A DNA stretch of 35,491 nucleotides. Origin: an uncultured Geobacter sp. (GTDB taxonomy: Bacteria > Desulfobacterota > Desulfuromonadia > Geobacterales > DSM-12255). The first letter of the stretch is position 1. Each line of letters opens with the position of its first letter. The stretch is from the NCBI GenBank assembly GCA_937860145.1, contig CALMBF010000128.1:1-35491 (forward strand), in the 5' to 3' direction. A program made the position numbers and the translations under genes. Under the pieces are notes generated by a model that did not search any database, had not been told where the DNA came from, and saw only the letters and a program-made list of their open reading frames with translations. This document shows positions 7,123-16,976 of this stretch, one piece after another.

Positions 7123-8553
7123 TTACTGCCCCACCTTGTTGTCCGGGTCACGGTCCGGCAGGGTGAAGTAGAAGGTCGCGCCCTTGCCGACCTCTCCCTC
7201 TGCCCAGATCTCGCCCCGGTGCCGGTGTATGATCCGCTGGACCGTCGCCAGGCCGATGCCGCTCCCCTCGAACTCTTCGCCGTGGAGGCGTTCAAAAACC
7301 CTGAACAGCTTGTCCCGGTAGGCCATGTCGAAGCCGACACCATTGTCCCTGACGAAAAAGGTTTCCCTTCCGTTCATGAAGGTCCTGCCGAACTCGATGG
7401 CCGCATCCTTCTTCCGGGCCGTGTATTTCCAGGCATTACCGATCAGGTTCTGGAGAACCATCCCCAGGAGGGTGGCATCCCCCCGGGCGACCAGGTCTGG
7501 GGTGATGTCAAAACGTACCGACCGGTCCGGCTCGGCATCCCGGAACAGGTTTGCCACGTTTTCAGCCACGTGGGAGAGGTCGACCTTGCTGAGCGTCAGT
7601 GTTGTCCGGGCTACCCGGGATATTCTGAGCAGGTCGTCGATCATCCCCCCCATCCTGTTGGTTACGGCGCAGATCCGCCGGAGGAAGGCCTGGCCTTCCT
7701 TGTCAAGCCGGTCGCAGTACTCTTCCAGAAGTATGTTGCTGAAGCCGCTGATATGCCGGAGCGGCGCCCGCAGGTCGTGGGAGATCGAGTAGCAGAAGGA
7801 TTCCAGTTCCTTGTTGACCTCCTGGAACTGGGCGGTCCGCTCCACGACCCGCGTTTCCAGTTCCGCGTTCATTCGTGCGAGTTCGTCCTGGGCTTGTTTC
7901 AGTCCGGTGATGTCGTTGTAGACGAGAACGATCCGTTTCACCGTGCCATCCAGATCATGAATCGGCGCTGCTTCCACGTCGAACACGTGACCGCGGACTT
8001 CCCACCCCTTGAAGCTGGCAGTCTCCGCACCCGCCAGGATTTTGCGCACGGCACACAATTGGTCAGGGATATTCCCCTTGCAGACCATGTCCCGGCAGTG
8101 GTCGCCGCAGATCTCCTCCTCGGTCACCTCCCCGAAGAAAATCTCCCGCATCTTGGTGTTGCTGGAGAGGATGCGGAATTCGGTGTCAACCACCATGATC
8201 CCCACCTGGGCTGCGGAGAAGATCGCCATGGTTTCGTCGTGCAGCAGCTGTAGCTGGTTGTTCTTCTCCTTCAGGCTGGCCAGGATGTGACGGAAGGAGT
8301 CGAAGATGATGCCGAGGGGGTCGAAATCCTGAATGCTGTCATCGTCGAGCTCCTCTTCGCGCAACGGTTTCGTCCCCATGACGTCGAGCAGTTGATTGAT
8401 CTTGTCGTGGATGTAGCCGTTTCTCCGCTTAAGCGTCTCCTTCAGCGCCTCATTTTCGCTGCGCAGCTCCGCCAGTTCGGCGATCAGCTCTTCTTCCCGG
8501 TGCAAGGGGGCACTCTCCTCCACGGCATGTTCCTTTGGTCTGATAGATGTCAT
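7123..8553 (-). CDS. Cytoplasmic PAS sensor histidine kinase with Cys-rich PAS domain
   Basis: A 476-residue kinase without membrane helices. Order: a coiled region (about 20-60), a PAS domain (about 100-218) ending in VYNDITGLKQ, a coiled linker, HisKA with phospho-acceptor H259 in SHDLRAPL, then HATPase with the N-box NLIGNAWKYTARK, DNGVGFD and GSGIGLATV. The PAS domain carries four cysteines (about 149, 153, 158, 167) in EEEICGDHCRDMVCKG and onward, a possible redox or metal site. It starts 30 bp after the TusA-like gene on the same strand, so it appears to be the third gene of the thiosulfate transporter operon. No response regulator is adjacent. The ATG at 8553 lacks a strong ribosome site. 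The kinase core closely resembles that of the kinase at 12022-14655. Confidence 0.92.
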   Translation of the reverse strand: MTSIRPKEHAVEESAPLHREEELIAELAELRSENEALKETLKRRNGYIHDKINQLLDVMGTKPLREEELDDDSIQDFDPLGIIFDSFRHILASLKEKNNQLQLLHDETMAIFSAAQVGIMVVDTEFRILSSNTKMREIFFGEVTEEEICGDHCRDMVCKGNIPDQLCAVRKILAGAETASFKGWEVRGHVFDVEAAPIHDLDGTVKRIVLVYNDITGLKQAQDELARMNAELETRVVERTAQFQEVNKELESFCYSISHDLRAPLRHISGFSNILLEEYCDRLDKEGQAFLRRICAVTNRMGGMIDDLLRISRVARTTLTLSKVDLSHVAENVANLFRDAEPDRSVRFDITPDLVARGDATLLGMVLQNLIGNAWKYTARKKDAAIEFGRTFMNGRETFFVRDNGVGFDMAYRDKLFRVFERLHGEEFEGSGIGLATVQRIIHRHRGEIWAEGEVGKGATFYFTLPDRDPDNKVGQ

Positions 8554-8583
8554 TGGCGCTCGATCCAGGAGACGGTCATCATG

Positions 8584-8829
8584 CTAGGCCTTTGAAACCA
8601 GGATGGTATAGCGGGAGTCATCCTTCTGCACGTCCACCCTGAGCCCCATGTTGCTCGCGGCCTCGGGGATCGTGCTGGTGCAGTCCCGGTTGTCGGTTTT
8701 GAAGGCAAGCTGCACTCTCCCTGCGTTGATCCCCTCGATGTTGCGGTTTATTTCCCGCAGGGCTACCAGCAGGGTCGAAGGGCATATCTGTCCGGAAATA
8801 TCAAACTCTATCGTCTGTACGTTCTCCAT
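8584..8829 (-). CDS. TusA/SirA-family sulfur-carrier protein (TsuB/YeeD-like)
   Basis: An 81-residue TusA-fold protein with DISGQICPSTLLVALREIN, where the cysteine is the expected persulfide carrier. The usual CPxP motif reads CPST here, so its second proline is absent. The C-terminal strand pair (VQLAFKTDNRDC..., LRVDVQKDDSRYTILV) fits the family. ATG 8829 has GGGGGAGG 5 nt upstream; a start at 8853 is possible but unsupported. Pairing of a YeeE/YedE transporter with a small TusA-like protein is the known thiosulfate-uptake arrangement, the small protein being thought to take sulfur from imported thiosulfate. It lies 60 bp after the transporter and 30 bp before the kinase gene. Confidence 0.88.
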   Translation of the reverse strand: MENVQTIEFDISGQICPSTLLVALREINRNIEGINAGRVQLAFKTDNRDCTSTIPEAASNMGLRVDVQKDDSRYTILVSKA

Positions 8830-8889
8830 GGCAACCTCCCCCTTAGTACGCATGTCATATGGATTGAAATGCAGCGGCGTGCCTCCGCA

Positions 8890-9999
8890 TCAGCGGACGA
8901 CGAACCGGGTCAGCAGCTTGGCTCCGAGCCATGTGCCGGGGATCAGTCCGGCGAGGAAGAGCATGCTCTGCAGCGCCATGATCGGCAGCCCGCCGAGCAG
9001 GTGCCACACGTTGCAGCCGGCGGCCATCCGGGAGGCAAGTCCCATCACAACCCCTCCGGCGAGAGCGGAGACATACTGGCGTGGCGGCGCGTTCCAGCGG
9101 ATGCCGAATTCCCCCAACCGCACGGCAGACAAGGTACTCCCCGCAACAATGCCGAAAATAAGGGGGAACTGCACCAGAGCCACGCCGTCCAGCTCTCTCC
9201 CCGGTCCGCCGCGCAATTGGATGCCGGTGAGGGGGTGGGTATACTGCAGCGGCATGGTGTGAAAAAACCTGACGCTCTCGTAGTGGAAGGGACAGACGAC
9301 GGATTCCGCCAGGGCGGCAGCCTTTGCATAGGATGTGGTGATCCCCAGGGGCATGCCGATGACAATGACGGAGACGAGTCCGATCAGGGCGAGGAGGAGC
9401 GCCGCCAGCCACGGTTGCATGGCCCCCTCGGCGTAGACTTTCCGTGACCACCCCTCGCGTCGGTGGATGGTCACGAAGATGGGGAGTGCGGCCAAAATCA
9501 CCACCCCTGCGAGGAGTGACGGGCTGATGTCGAGTGCGTCTGCCAGGGTGATCTTCCCCGTGAGGAGGGTGGCTGCCCTGTTCACGGACACCCACCACGG
9601 TGCTATCTCGGCAAAGAGGGCACTGCCGATGATCATGCCGATGATCGCGACCATGCTGGGTACGCTGCCCGCCCCGGCCTTGTAGAGTGAGCCGACCACG
9701 CACCCTCCTGCCAGCACCATGCCGATGCCGAAGAGCATCCCCCCCAGGGGGGCGGCCAGGGAGGGTGAGACGAGGAGGGGGAACGGGTAGAGGCGGATCA
9801 GGCCGGCCAGCCTGGCGAGCTCGAAGAGGAACATGCTGGAGATGACCAGGAGAAGCAGGATCTGCAGCTTGAACACCGACCTGAAGAGGAAGAAATCGCG
9901 GAACATGGCGGTCAGGCAGAAGTCTGCCCGGTGCATGATGAAGCCGGCGGCTAGGCCGAGAAGGGTGCCGCAGATGAGCATGAACAGCATGTGAGCCAT
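8890..9999 (-). CDS. YeeE/YedE-family (TsuA-type) thiosulfate transporter
   Basis: A 369-residue multi-spanning inner-membrane protein with the family's repeated Gly- and Cys-containing signatures: GFIMHRADFCLTAMFRD near the N-terminus, GMVLAGGCVVGSLYKAG in the middle, and ASRMAAGCNVWHLLGG near the C-terminus. In TsuA the equivalent cysteines relay thiosulfate through the pore, so thiosulfate import is the likely function; a different sulfur compound is possible. ATG 9999 is chosen over an upstream in-frame start at 10041, because the promoter's -10 box lies at 10032-10037 and the longer start would not be transcribed. Downstream are the TusA-like gene and the Cys-rich PAS kinase. Confidence 0.9.
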   Translation of the reverse strand: MAHMLFMLICGTLLGLAAGFIMHRADFCLTAMFRDFFLFRSVFKLQILLLLVISSMFLFELARLAGLIRLYPFPLLVSPSLAAPLGGMLFGIGMVLAGGCVVGSLYKAGAGSVPSMVAIIGMIIGSALFAEIAPWWVSVNRAATLLTGKITLADALDISPSLLAGVVILAALPIFVTIHRREGWSRKVYAEGAMQPWLAALLLALIGLVSVIVIGMPLGITTSYAKAAALAESVVCPFHYESVRFFHTMPLQYTHPLTGIQLRGGPGRELDGVALVQFPLIFGIVAGSTLSAVRLGEFGIRWNAPPRQYVSALAGGVVMGLASRMAAGCNVWHLLGGLPIMALQSMLFLAGLIPGTWLGAKLLTRFVVR

Positions 10000-10031
10000 G
10001 TCGTGTCTCTTCCGGAAAATAGAACAGCCGG

Positions 10032-10060
10032 ATTCTAGCATTGACAGACAATAAAGGCAA
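10032..10060 (-). promoter_or_regulatory. Sigma-70 promoter with extended -10, thiosulfate transporter operon
   Basis: Minus strand: TTGCCT (10055-10060), 17-bp spacer ending in TGC, then TAGAAT (10032-10037). The predicted start of transcription near 10025 leaves about a 25-nt leader before ATG 9999. Confidence 0.65.
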
Positions 10061-10101
10061 ATTAACTTAAAAAGACCAATAAACAGGGGGGGTGGCCCAA
10101 T

Positions 10102-10134
10102 AAAAAACGCCCGTCGTGATTGACGGGCGTTTTT
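10102..10134 (-). terminator. Bidirectional-looking terminator after the acyl-CoA synthetase gene
   Basis: A 9-bp perfect stem ACGCCCGTC/GACGGGCGT (10107-10115 with 10122-10130), loop of 6 nt, is flanked by A5-6 on one side and T5 on the other. On the minus strand it closes the synthetase gene, whose stop is about 10 bp away. It also insulates the transporter promoter from read-through. Confidence 0.93.
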
Positions 10135-10144
10135 GTCATGACAC

Positions 10145-11803
<1,659 letters not shown>

Positions 11804-11858
11804 CTCCCCACCTCCGCCATTTCATTGAGATTGCCGCACTGCCTTCATGCGTGTTGAT

Positions 11859-11887
11859 GCATTACCATAGAGCACTGTGCAAGTCAA
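11859..11887 (-). promoter_or_regulatory. Candidate promoter of the acyl-CoA synthetase gene
   Basis: Minus strand TTGACT (11882-11887), 17-bp spacer, TAATGC (11859-11864). A second TTGAC lies 11 bp upstream, making a direct repeat TTGAC-N6-TTGAC that could bind a regulator. Confidence 0.45.
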
Positions 11888-11955
11888 TTCCCTGTCAACG
11901 CCACCCGGTTACGTCACGTGATGCAGGCGTGGCAGGATTTTAGTTAATTGCTATT

Positions 11956-11961
11956 TATAAT
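11956..11961 (+). promoter_or_regulatory. Perfect -10 box upstream of the signalling operon
   Basis: A consensus TATAAT lies 61 bp before ATG 12022 in an AT-rich patch. No good -35 box is seen at 16-18 bp, so activation by a regulator would be needed if this is the promoter. Confidence 0.4.
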
Positions 11962-12021
11962 GTGTCCAAGTATATTTTTGTCAGGTACAGCGCATGATGT
12001 CGCACACTCCGGAGCTGCCCT

Positions 12022-14655
12022 ATGCCACGCGATCCACGAGATGAAATCTCCCGGAACGGGACTGACCAGAGGTTTGGTCCATCGCCTCAGGCGCCGTCGC
12101 CCGGGCAGGGGGAGGGGATGCTCCACAATGGAGATGAGAAGTTCTCCAAGGCATTTCTCCACGCTCCTGTCCTGATGACCATCAGTGCCATCGAGGACGG
12201 ACGATATCTGGACGTGAATGACCGCTACTGCGAAGTCTCGGGATTCAGCCGCGAGGAGGCTCTCGGGAAAACCTCCATTGAGCTTGGCTGGATCTCCCCC
12301 CGGGAACGTGAGCGTATCGTGGCGGCATTGAAGCGTGACGGGCATGTATCCAACATGGTGCTGACACTTTCCGCAAAGAGCGGCAAGCCGGTCTGTTGCC
12401 TCTATTCGGCGGAGACCATCATGGTCGGAGGTTTGAGTCGACTCCTTTCCATTGCCGTGGATATTTCGGAGCAGAAAAAGTACCTGGAGGAGCTCGATAG
12501 TGCCAGGGAGTGCTTTGCCCAGGCCATCAGCGGCTCCCAGCACATCCTTTACCGGCTCAATGTGAAAAAGGGGGGGTACGACTATATCAGCCCCCTCTTC
12601 GAGCAGGTTACCGGCTATCTGGTTAATGAGTTTGCCCATACGAAGCTTGAAGACCTTTTGACCTACTTCCACCCTGACGACAGGGCACGTGTTCACGGTC
12701 TCATCGAACATGCCGTGAGGACGCGGACGTCACCCACGGTCAACTTCGACCTGGAGTACCGCTTCAGGAAAGCGGACGGAAGCTATTGCTGGCTCCACGA
12801 TGTGAGCACGGCATGCTTCGATGACGAGGGGAGCCTGGAATATTTTTTCGGGTCCGCCCGGGACATTACCGACCGCAAGATCCACGAACGGGAAATGGAG
12901 CGGCTGAACCGGCTCTACGCTGTGTTATGCAACGTGAACGAGGCGATAGTGCGGATTCGCTCCCGGGAGGAACTGTTTGCAGAGGTCAACCATGCTCTCG
13001 TGGAGATCGGCAAGTTCAAGATGGTCTGGATCGGCCTGACGAATCCCGAAACCCGTGAGGTCGAGATGGTTGCCCACAGGGGGGATGACAGCGGTTACCT
13101 GGACAGGCTCCATGTGTATGCCGATGACCGTCCTGAAGGGAGGGGTCCCACCGGCACGGCGATTCGCGAGGGGCGGACCTATATCTGCAACGATTTCTTC
13201 GACGATCCACGGACGATCCCCTGGCGGGATGCTGCGGCCAGGGCCGGCTGGCACTCGTCGGCCGCGTTCCCCATCCGTCAGGGGGGGAAATGCTCCGGTG
13301 CCCTGACCATCTATGCGCTCGAAGCGAATTTTTTCGGAGAGCGGGAAGTGCAGTTGCTGGAAGAGGTTGTCGTCGATGTCTCCTTCGGGTTGGAGAACCT
13401 GGAGCATGAAGCCCTGCGCGAACAGGCGGAGATGGCGCTACGGGCGTCGGAGGAAAAGTATCGGAACATCTTCGAAAACGCACCGGTGGGCATCTTCCAG
13501 TCGACGGTGACCGGTCGGTTTCTCAGTGTCAACAGGACCCTGGCACGGCAGTTTGCCTTTGAGTCGTGTGCCGAGATCATTGCCGCAGTGACCGACATCC
13601 CCAGGCAGATCTTCGTCAAGCCAGGGCAGCGCACCGAGATCATCGGGGCGGCGCTGGCTACGAAGGAGTATGCGGTCAGGGAGGTCGACTACCGTCGCAA
13701 GGACGGCTCCATCTTCCTGGCAAACCTCTACATGCGGGCCGTACGCGCCGAAAACGGCGAGATCCTCTACCTGGAGGGGTTCGTCGAAGACATAACCGAC
13801 CGCAAACGTGCCGAAGAGCAGCTCAGGGAGCTCAATGCGGAACTCGAACAGCGGGTCAGGGAGAGGACCGCCGAGCTTGAGAGTGTGAATGCGATGCTGA
13901 TACGGGAGATCGAGGTCCGCAAGGAGGCCCAGGACGAGGTCATCTGCCTGAATGAGGATCTCCAGGAGCAGAAAACCGCTCTTGAGACTGCCAATGGAGA
14001 GCTGGAGAGCTTCAGCTATACGGTCTCCCACGACCTGCGCGCTCCGTTGCGGCGGGTGGGAGAGTTCAGCAGGATTCTCGAAGAGTCCTGTGCACGCAAG
14101 CTGGATGAGACTGAACGGGGCTATCTGCGACGGATCATTCGTTCGACGGTCGCCATGGACAACCTGGTCGGTGCCCTGCTCAACCTCTCCCGCGTCAACC
14201 GGACGGAGATGAAACGCAGCGCCATCGACCTCTCCGGGATAGCCCGGAAGATACTGGCGGATCTAGCTGCCTCCGAGCCGGGGCGGTGCGTCAGATTCGA
14301 TGTCGAGGAGGGGGTTGTTGTGGAGGCCGATCCCGGCCTGATCCGGGGGGTGTTGGAAAACCTCCTGGGTAACGCATGGAAATACAGCGCCAGGAAGGAC
14401 GATGCTGCCATATACTTCGGGACCGTCGCCCTGGACGGCCGGCGTGCCTGCTTCGTGCGGGACAACGGGGCAGGATTCGACATGGCATACGCCGACAGAC
14501 TCTTCATCCCATTTCAACGGTTGCATCACCAGGAGTTCGAGGGGATCGGTATCGGCCTGGCAACGGTGCAGCGGATCATTCATCGGCATGGCGGCAGGAT
14601 CTGGGCTGAGGGGGTGCCGGGGCAGGGGGCTACGTTCTACTTTACCCTGGGGTGA
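12022..14655 (+). CDS. Multi-PAS/GAF hybrid-free sensor histidine kinase
   Basis: An 877-residue soluble kinase. Domain order: PAS (about 40-150, ending VDISEQKKY), PAS (about 165-287, ending ARDITDRKIHE), GAF (about 300-460, with AAFPIRQGGKCSGALTIY), PAS (about 475-597, ending EDITDRKRAEEQ), coiled coil (about 600-660), HisKA with H670 in SHDLRAPL, then HATPase with NLLGNAWKYSARK, DNGAGFD and GIGIGLATV. It should phosphorylate a partner, most simply the receiver protein encoded 54 bp downstream. ATG 12022 has GGAG at 7 nt; ATG 12118 also has a good GGGGGAGGGG site, and the first 32 residues are Pro/Gly-rich and dispensable-looking, so the start is uncertain. Signals are unknown. Confidence 0.93.
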   Translation: MPRDPRDEISRNGTDQRFGPSPQAPSPGQGEGMLHNGDEKFSKAFLHAPVLMTISAIEDGRYLDVNDRYCEVSGFSREEALGKTSIELGWISPRERERIVAALKRDGHVSNMVLTLSAKSGKPVCCLYSAETIMVGGLSRLLSIAVDISEQKKYLEELDSARECFAQAISGSQHILYRLNVKKGGYDYISPLFEQVTGYLVNEFAHTKLEDLLTYFHPDDRARVHGLIEHAVRTRTSPTVNFDLEYRFRKADGSYCWLHDVSTACFDDEGSLEYFFGSARDITDRKIHEREMERLNRLYAVLCNVNEAIVRIRSREELFAEVNHALVEIGKFKMVWIGLTNPETREVEMVAHRGDDSGYLDRLHVYADDRPEGRGPTGTAIREGRTYICNDFFDDPRTIPWRDAAARAGWHSSAAFPIRQGGKCSGALTIYALEANFFGEREVQLLEEVVVDVSFGLENLEHEALREQAEMALRASEEKYRNIFENAPVGIFQSTVTGRFLSVNRTLARQFAFESCAEIIAAVTDIPRQIFVKPGQRTEIIGAALATKEYAVREVDYRRKDGSIFLANLYMRAVRAENGEILYLEGFVEDITDRKRAEEQLRELNAELEQRVRERTAELESVNAMLIREIEVRKEAQDEVICLNEDLQEQKTALETANGELESFSYTVSHDLRAPLRRVGEFSRILEESCARKLDETERGYLRRIIRSTVAMDNLVGALLNLSRVNRTEMKRSAIDLSGIARKILADLAASEPGRCVRFDVEEGVVVEADPGLIRGVLENLLGNAWKYSARKDDAAIYFGTVALDGRRACFVRDNGAGFDMAYADRLFIPFQRLHHQEFEGIGIGLATVQRIIHRHGGRIWAEGVPGQGATFYFTLG

Positions 14656-14709
14656 ACCCGTGGCAGCGGAGAGAAATTAATCGACAGTGATTTCATTAAG
14701 GAGCGTATC

Positions 14710-15081
14710 GTGAAAGAAATAGATATCCTCATAGCCGATGATGAGCCGCACATTGTCAGGGCCCTCAGCTTTATCTTCAGCAGGGAAGGCTTTCGAGTCG
14801 AAACCGCGGCGGATGGTGAGGAGGCTCTCCAGAAATGCCGGAGATTCGCCCCCCGAGTCGCTTTTTTCGATCTCATCATGCCCCGGCTGGACGGTCTCGA
14901 ACTCTGTCGCGAGATCAAGTCAGACAGAGGTGGCTGTCACCCCTATGTCATCATTCTTACCTGCAAGGGGCAGGATGTCGATCGTGAAAACTGCCTGAAA
15001 GCGGGAGCCAACGAATTCATGACCAAGCCTTTCAGCCCCAGCGAGGTCCTGGGGAAGGTCAGATCTCTGCTGGACCGCTGA
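14710..15081 (+). CDS. Stand-alone response regulator receiver (CheY-like)
   Basis: A 123-residue single receiver domain with the complete active site: acidic pair D10/D11 in IADDEP, phospho-acceptor D54 in FFDLIMP, T84 in IILTCKG and K106 in MTKPFSP. It has no output domain, so it acts by protein contact or as a phosphorelay intermediate. GTG 14710 has GGAG 6 nt upstream. It follows the multi-PAS kinase by 54 bp and ends 3 bp before the next kinase gene, so all three should be co-expressed. It could connect either kinase, or both, to the HD-GYP protein. Confidence 0.95.
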   Translation: MKEIDILIADDEPHIVRALSFIFSREGFRVETAADGEEALQKCRRFAPRVAFFDLIMPRLDGLELCREIKSDRGGCHPYVIILTCKGQDVDRENCLKAGANEFMTKPFSPSEVLGKVRSLLDR

Positions 15082-15084
15082 TTC

Positions 15085-16965
15085 ATGAACGACAAACTTC
15101 GCAACATAGTGCTCCCCTTGACGATTCTGCCCCTTCTGGTCGCGTGCTCTTATACCGGTGGCGTTTCGAGCCCGTTCAGATTCTTTTTTTTCCCCCTGGT
15201 GCTCCTGCTCTCCCTGTATCTTGCCCCCGCTACCGTTTTCCTGTCAGGGGTCATATTCTCCTCTGTTCAAGTCGTTCTTGCCATCTTCGCCCGGCCAGCC
15301 GACATGCCGTCGCTGCCCGGTATCGTTGCGGAGTTCGTCTGCTACCTCTTGACCACATGGGCGGCCACCAGGATTGCCGGTTCCCGGGCTGAAGAGGCCA
15401 AGCGCTTCCGGTTGGCCGAAGCGACCTTTCAGGGGCTGGGAAACGAACTGAGCCACCGGACGACGAATCTACAGACAGCACTTGATGCACTCTCCCAGGC
15501 ACACGACAGGCTCCAGGATCTCGATCGGAATAAGACCGCCTTTCTGGCCAATGTAGCCCATGAACTGCGCACCCCCTTGTCGGGCATACGCGCCTATTCC
15601 GAAATGCTGTTGACGTACAACGATCTGGACAGCGCCACCCAACGGGAGTTTACGGAGATAATGCAGAATGAAAGCGTCCGGATGACAAACCTGGTCAACG
15701 AACTGCTCAATCTCATCAAGATAGAAACCGGCAAAGTCGAGCTGGCAACCGGGAGGGTCAATGCTGCGGAACTGATAGGCGAGTGCATCAGCATCATGAA
15801 GCCGATGGCTGCGACAAAGGGGTTAACGCTTGACGCCGTGTCAGCCTCTGCCGTTATCTGGGTTAATGCCGATATCGAACAGTTGAAGCAGGTACTGATA
15901 AACCTGATCAATAACGCCATCAAGTTCACCCAGACAGGGGGGGTGACCGTGGGAGTCCTTCGCCGGGAGAAGTCGGCTGAATTCTTCGTTGCCGATACGG
16001 GGGAGGGGATATTCCCTGAAGAACAGGAGAAGATTTTCCAAGAGTTCTACCGTGTTCTGGACAGCGTGCCGAACCGCCCGGCCGGCACGGGACTCGGACT
16101 CTCCATCTGCAAGAAGATCGTGGAGATTCATGGTGGCACCATAACCGTCGAGAGCGCCGTTGGTAAAGGGAGCACCTTCCGCTTCACCATCCCTCTTTTC
16201 CAGAGCGGGGAACCTTCGTTTCTGATGGCTCCGGGGGAAAAGCCGAAACGCCACCATGACGGATTCCGGCCGATTCTGGTTGTCATCCGGAATACCGTCA
16301 AGTGGATGTGTCTCAGGAAGTGCCTGGAAGAACTTGGCTACAAAACAGTGGGTGCACTGACCTACGAAAAGGCCTGCGACCTGGCCAAGACCACCCCGAT
16401 CGACCTCATTGTCGCCGAACTCACCAACAACAGGGATGGTCTCGAATCTCTGGCAGCACTGGCGTACACCGAGGGAACCCCTTTCTTCATGGCTTACTTT
16501 CATGTCTCCCCTCCGGAAATCATAAGCCTGCCGATGACCGGCTATATCTGGAAGCCGTTCAACGGCTACCAGATACTCCCCCTGATCGAACCGTTCAAAA
16601 AAAAGCGGATGACGTTCGTGATCATCTCGGCTGACATGGATGAGTCGCGGATGTTACAGATGATTCTCGGGACCGAAGGGCATGCGACATCCCTTTTCGT
16701 TACGGTCGAATCGCTCATCCAGTCCAGCGCGTCAAGCTCTCCCGATGCCGTTATCATCGGATCATATGATGAAGAGGCGCTGGACATCATTGTCGGCCGG
16801 GTACGGGCGCACAAAGGACTGGCGCTCAAGCCTTTGTTTCTCGTCATTGAGGCGAAGCCTGCCAATCATGTCAGGCTGGTCACCGCATCTTTTCAGGATA
16901 AAAAGCCTCTATTGTTCGGGCTCTCGCCACTGATACAGGAAATTGAAGGCGTACTTCTGAAGTAA
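15085..16965 (+). CDS. Membrane histidine kinase with two C-terminal degenerate receiver domains
   Basis: A 626-residue protein. The first 100 residues form about four membrane helices, followed by a coiled linker, HisKA with H159 in ANVAHELRTPL, and HATPase with NLINNAIKF, DTGEGIF and GTGLGLS. After about residue 390 come two receiver-like segments. The first (about 394-510) begins FRPILVVIRN and has DLIVAELTNN, with Glu (about E445) where the phospho-Asp belongs and no DD pair, but it keeps the Lys in WKPF. The second (about 512-626) begins MTFVIISADMDES and reads DAVIIGSYDEE, again without the phospho-Asp. Both look like pseudo-receivers that regulate by contact. It starts 3 bp after the receiver gene and ends 11 bp before the HD-GYP gene. 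Confidence 0.9.
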   Translation: MNDKLRNIVLPLTILPLLVACSYTGGVSSPFRFFFFPLVLLLSLYLAPATVFLSGVIFSSVQVVLAIFARPADMPSLPGIVAEFVCYLLTTWAATRIAGSRAEEAKRFRLAEATFQGLGNELSHRTTNLQTALDALSQAHDRLQDLDRNKTAFLANVAHELRTPLSGIRAYSEMLLTYNDLDSATQREFTEIMQNESVRMTNLVNELLNLIKIETGKVELATGRVNAAELIGECISIMKPMAATKGLTLDAVSASAVIWVNADIEQLKQVLINLINNAIKFTQTGGVTVGVLRREKSAEFFVADTGEGIFPEEQEKIFQEFYRVLDSVPNRPAGTGLGLSICKKIVEIHGGTITVESAVGKGSTFRFTIPLFQSGEPSFLMAPGEKPKRHHDGFRPILVVIRNTVKWMCLRKCLEELGYKTVGALTYEKACDLAKTTPIDLIVAELTNNRDGLESLAALAYTEGTPFFMAYFHVSPPEIISLPMTGYIWKPFNGYQILPLIEPFKKKRMTFVIISADMDESRMLQMILGTEGHATSLFVTVESLIQSSASSSPDAVIIGSYDEEALDIIVGRVRAHKGLALKPLFLVIEAKPANHVRLVTASFQDKKPLLFGLSPLIQEIEGVLLK

Positions 16966-16976
16966 AGGGGAATCCG

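Noticed and set aside
11925-11952. A sigma-54 site (TGGCA ... TTGCT) upstream of the signalling operon
   Set aside because: The GG and GC elements are 17 bp apart instead of 10.
12022-14655. The multi-PAS kinase gene as a hybrid kinase
   Set aside because: The protein ends right after the ATPase domain; the receiver is a separate gene 54 bp downstream.
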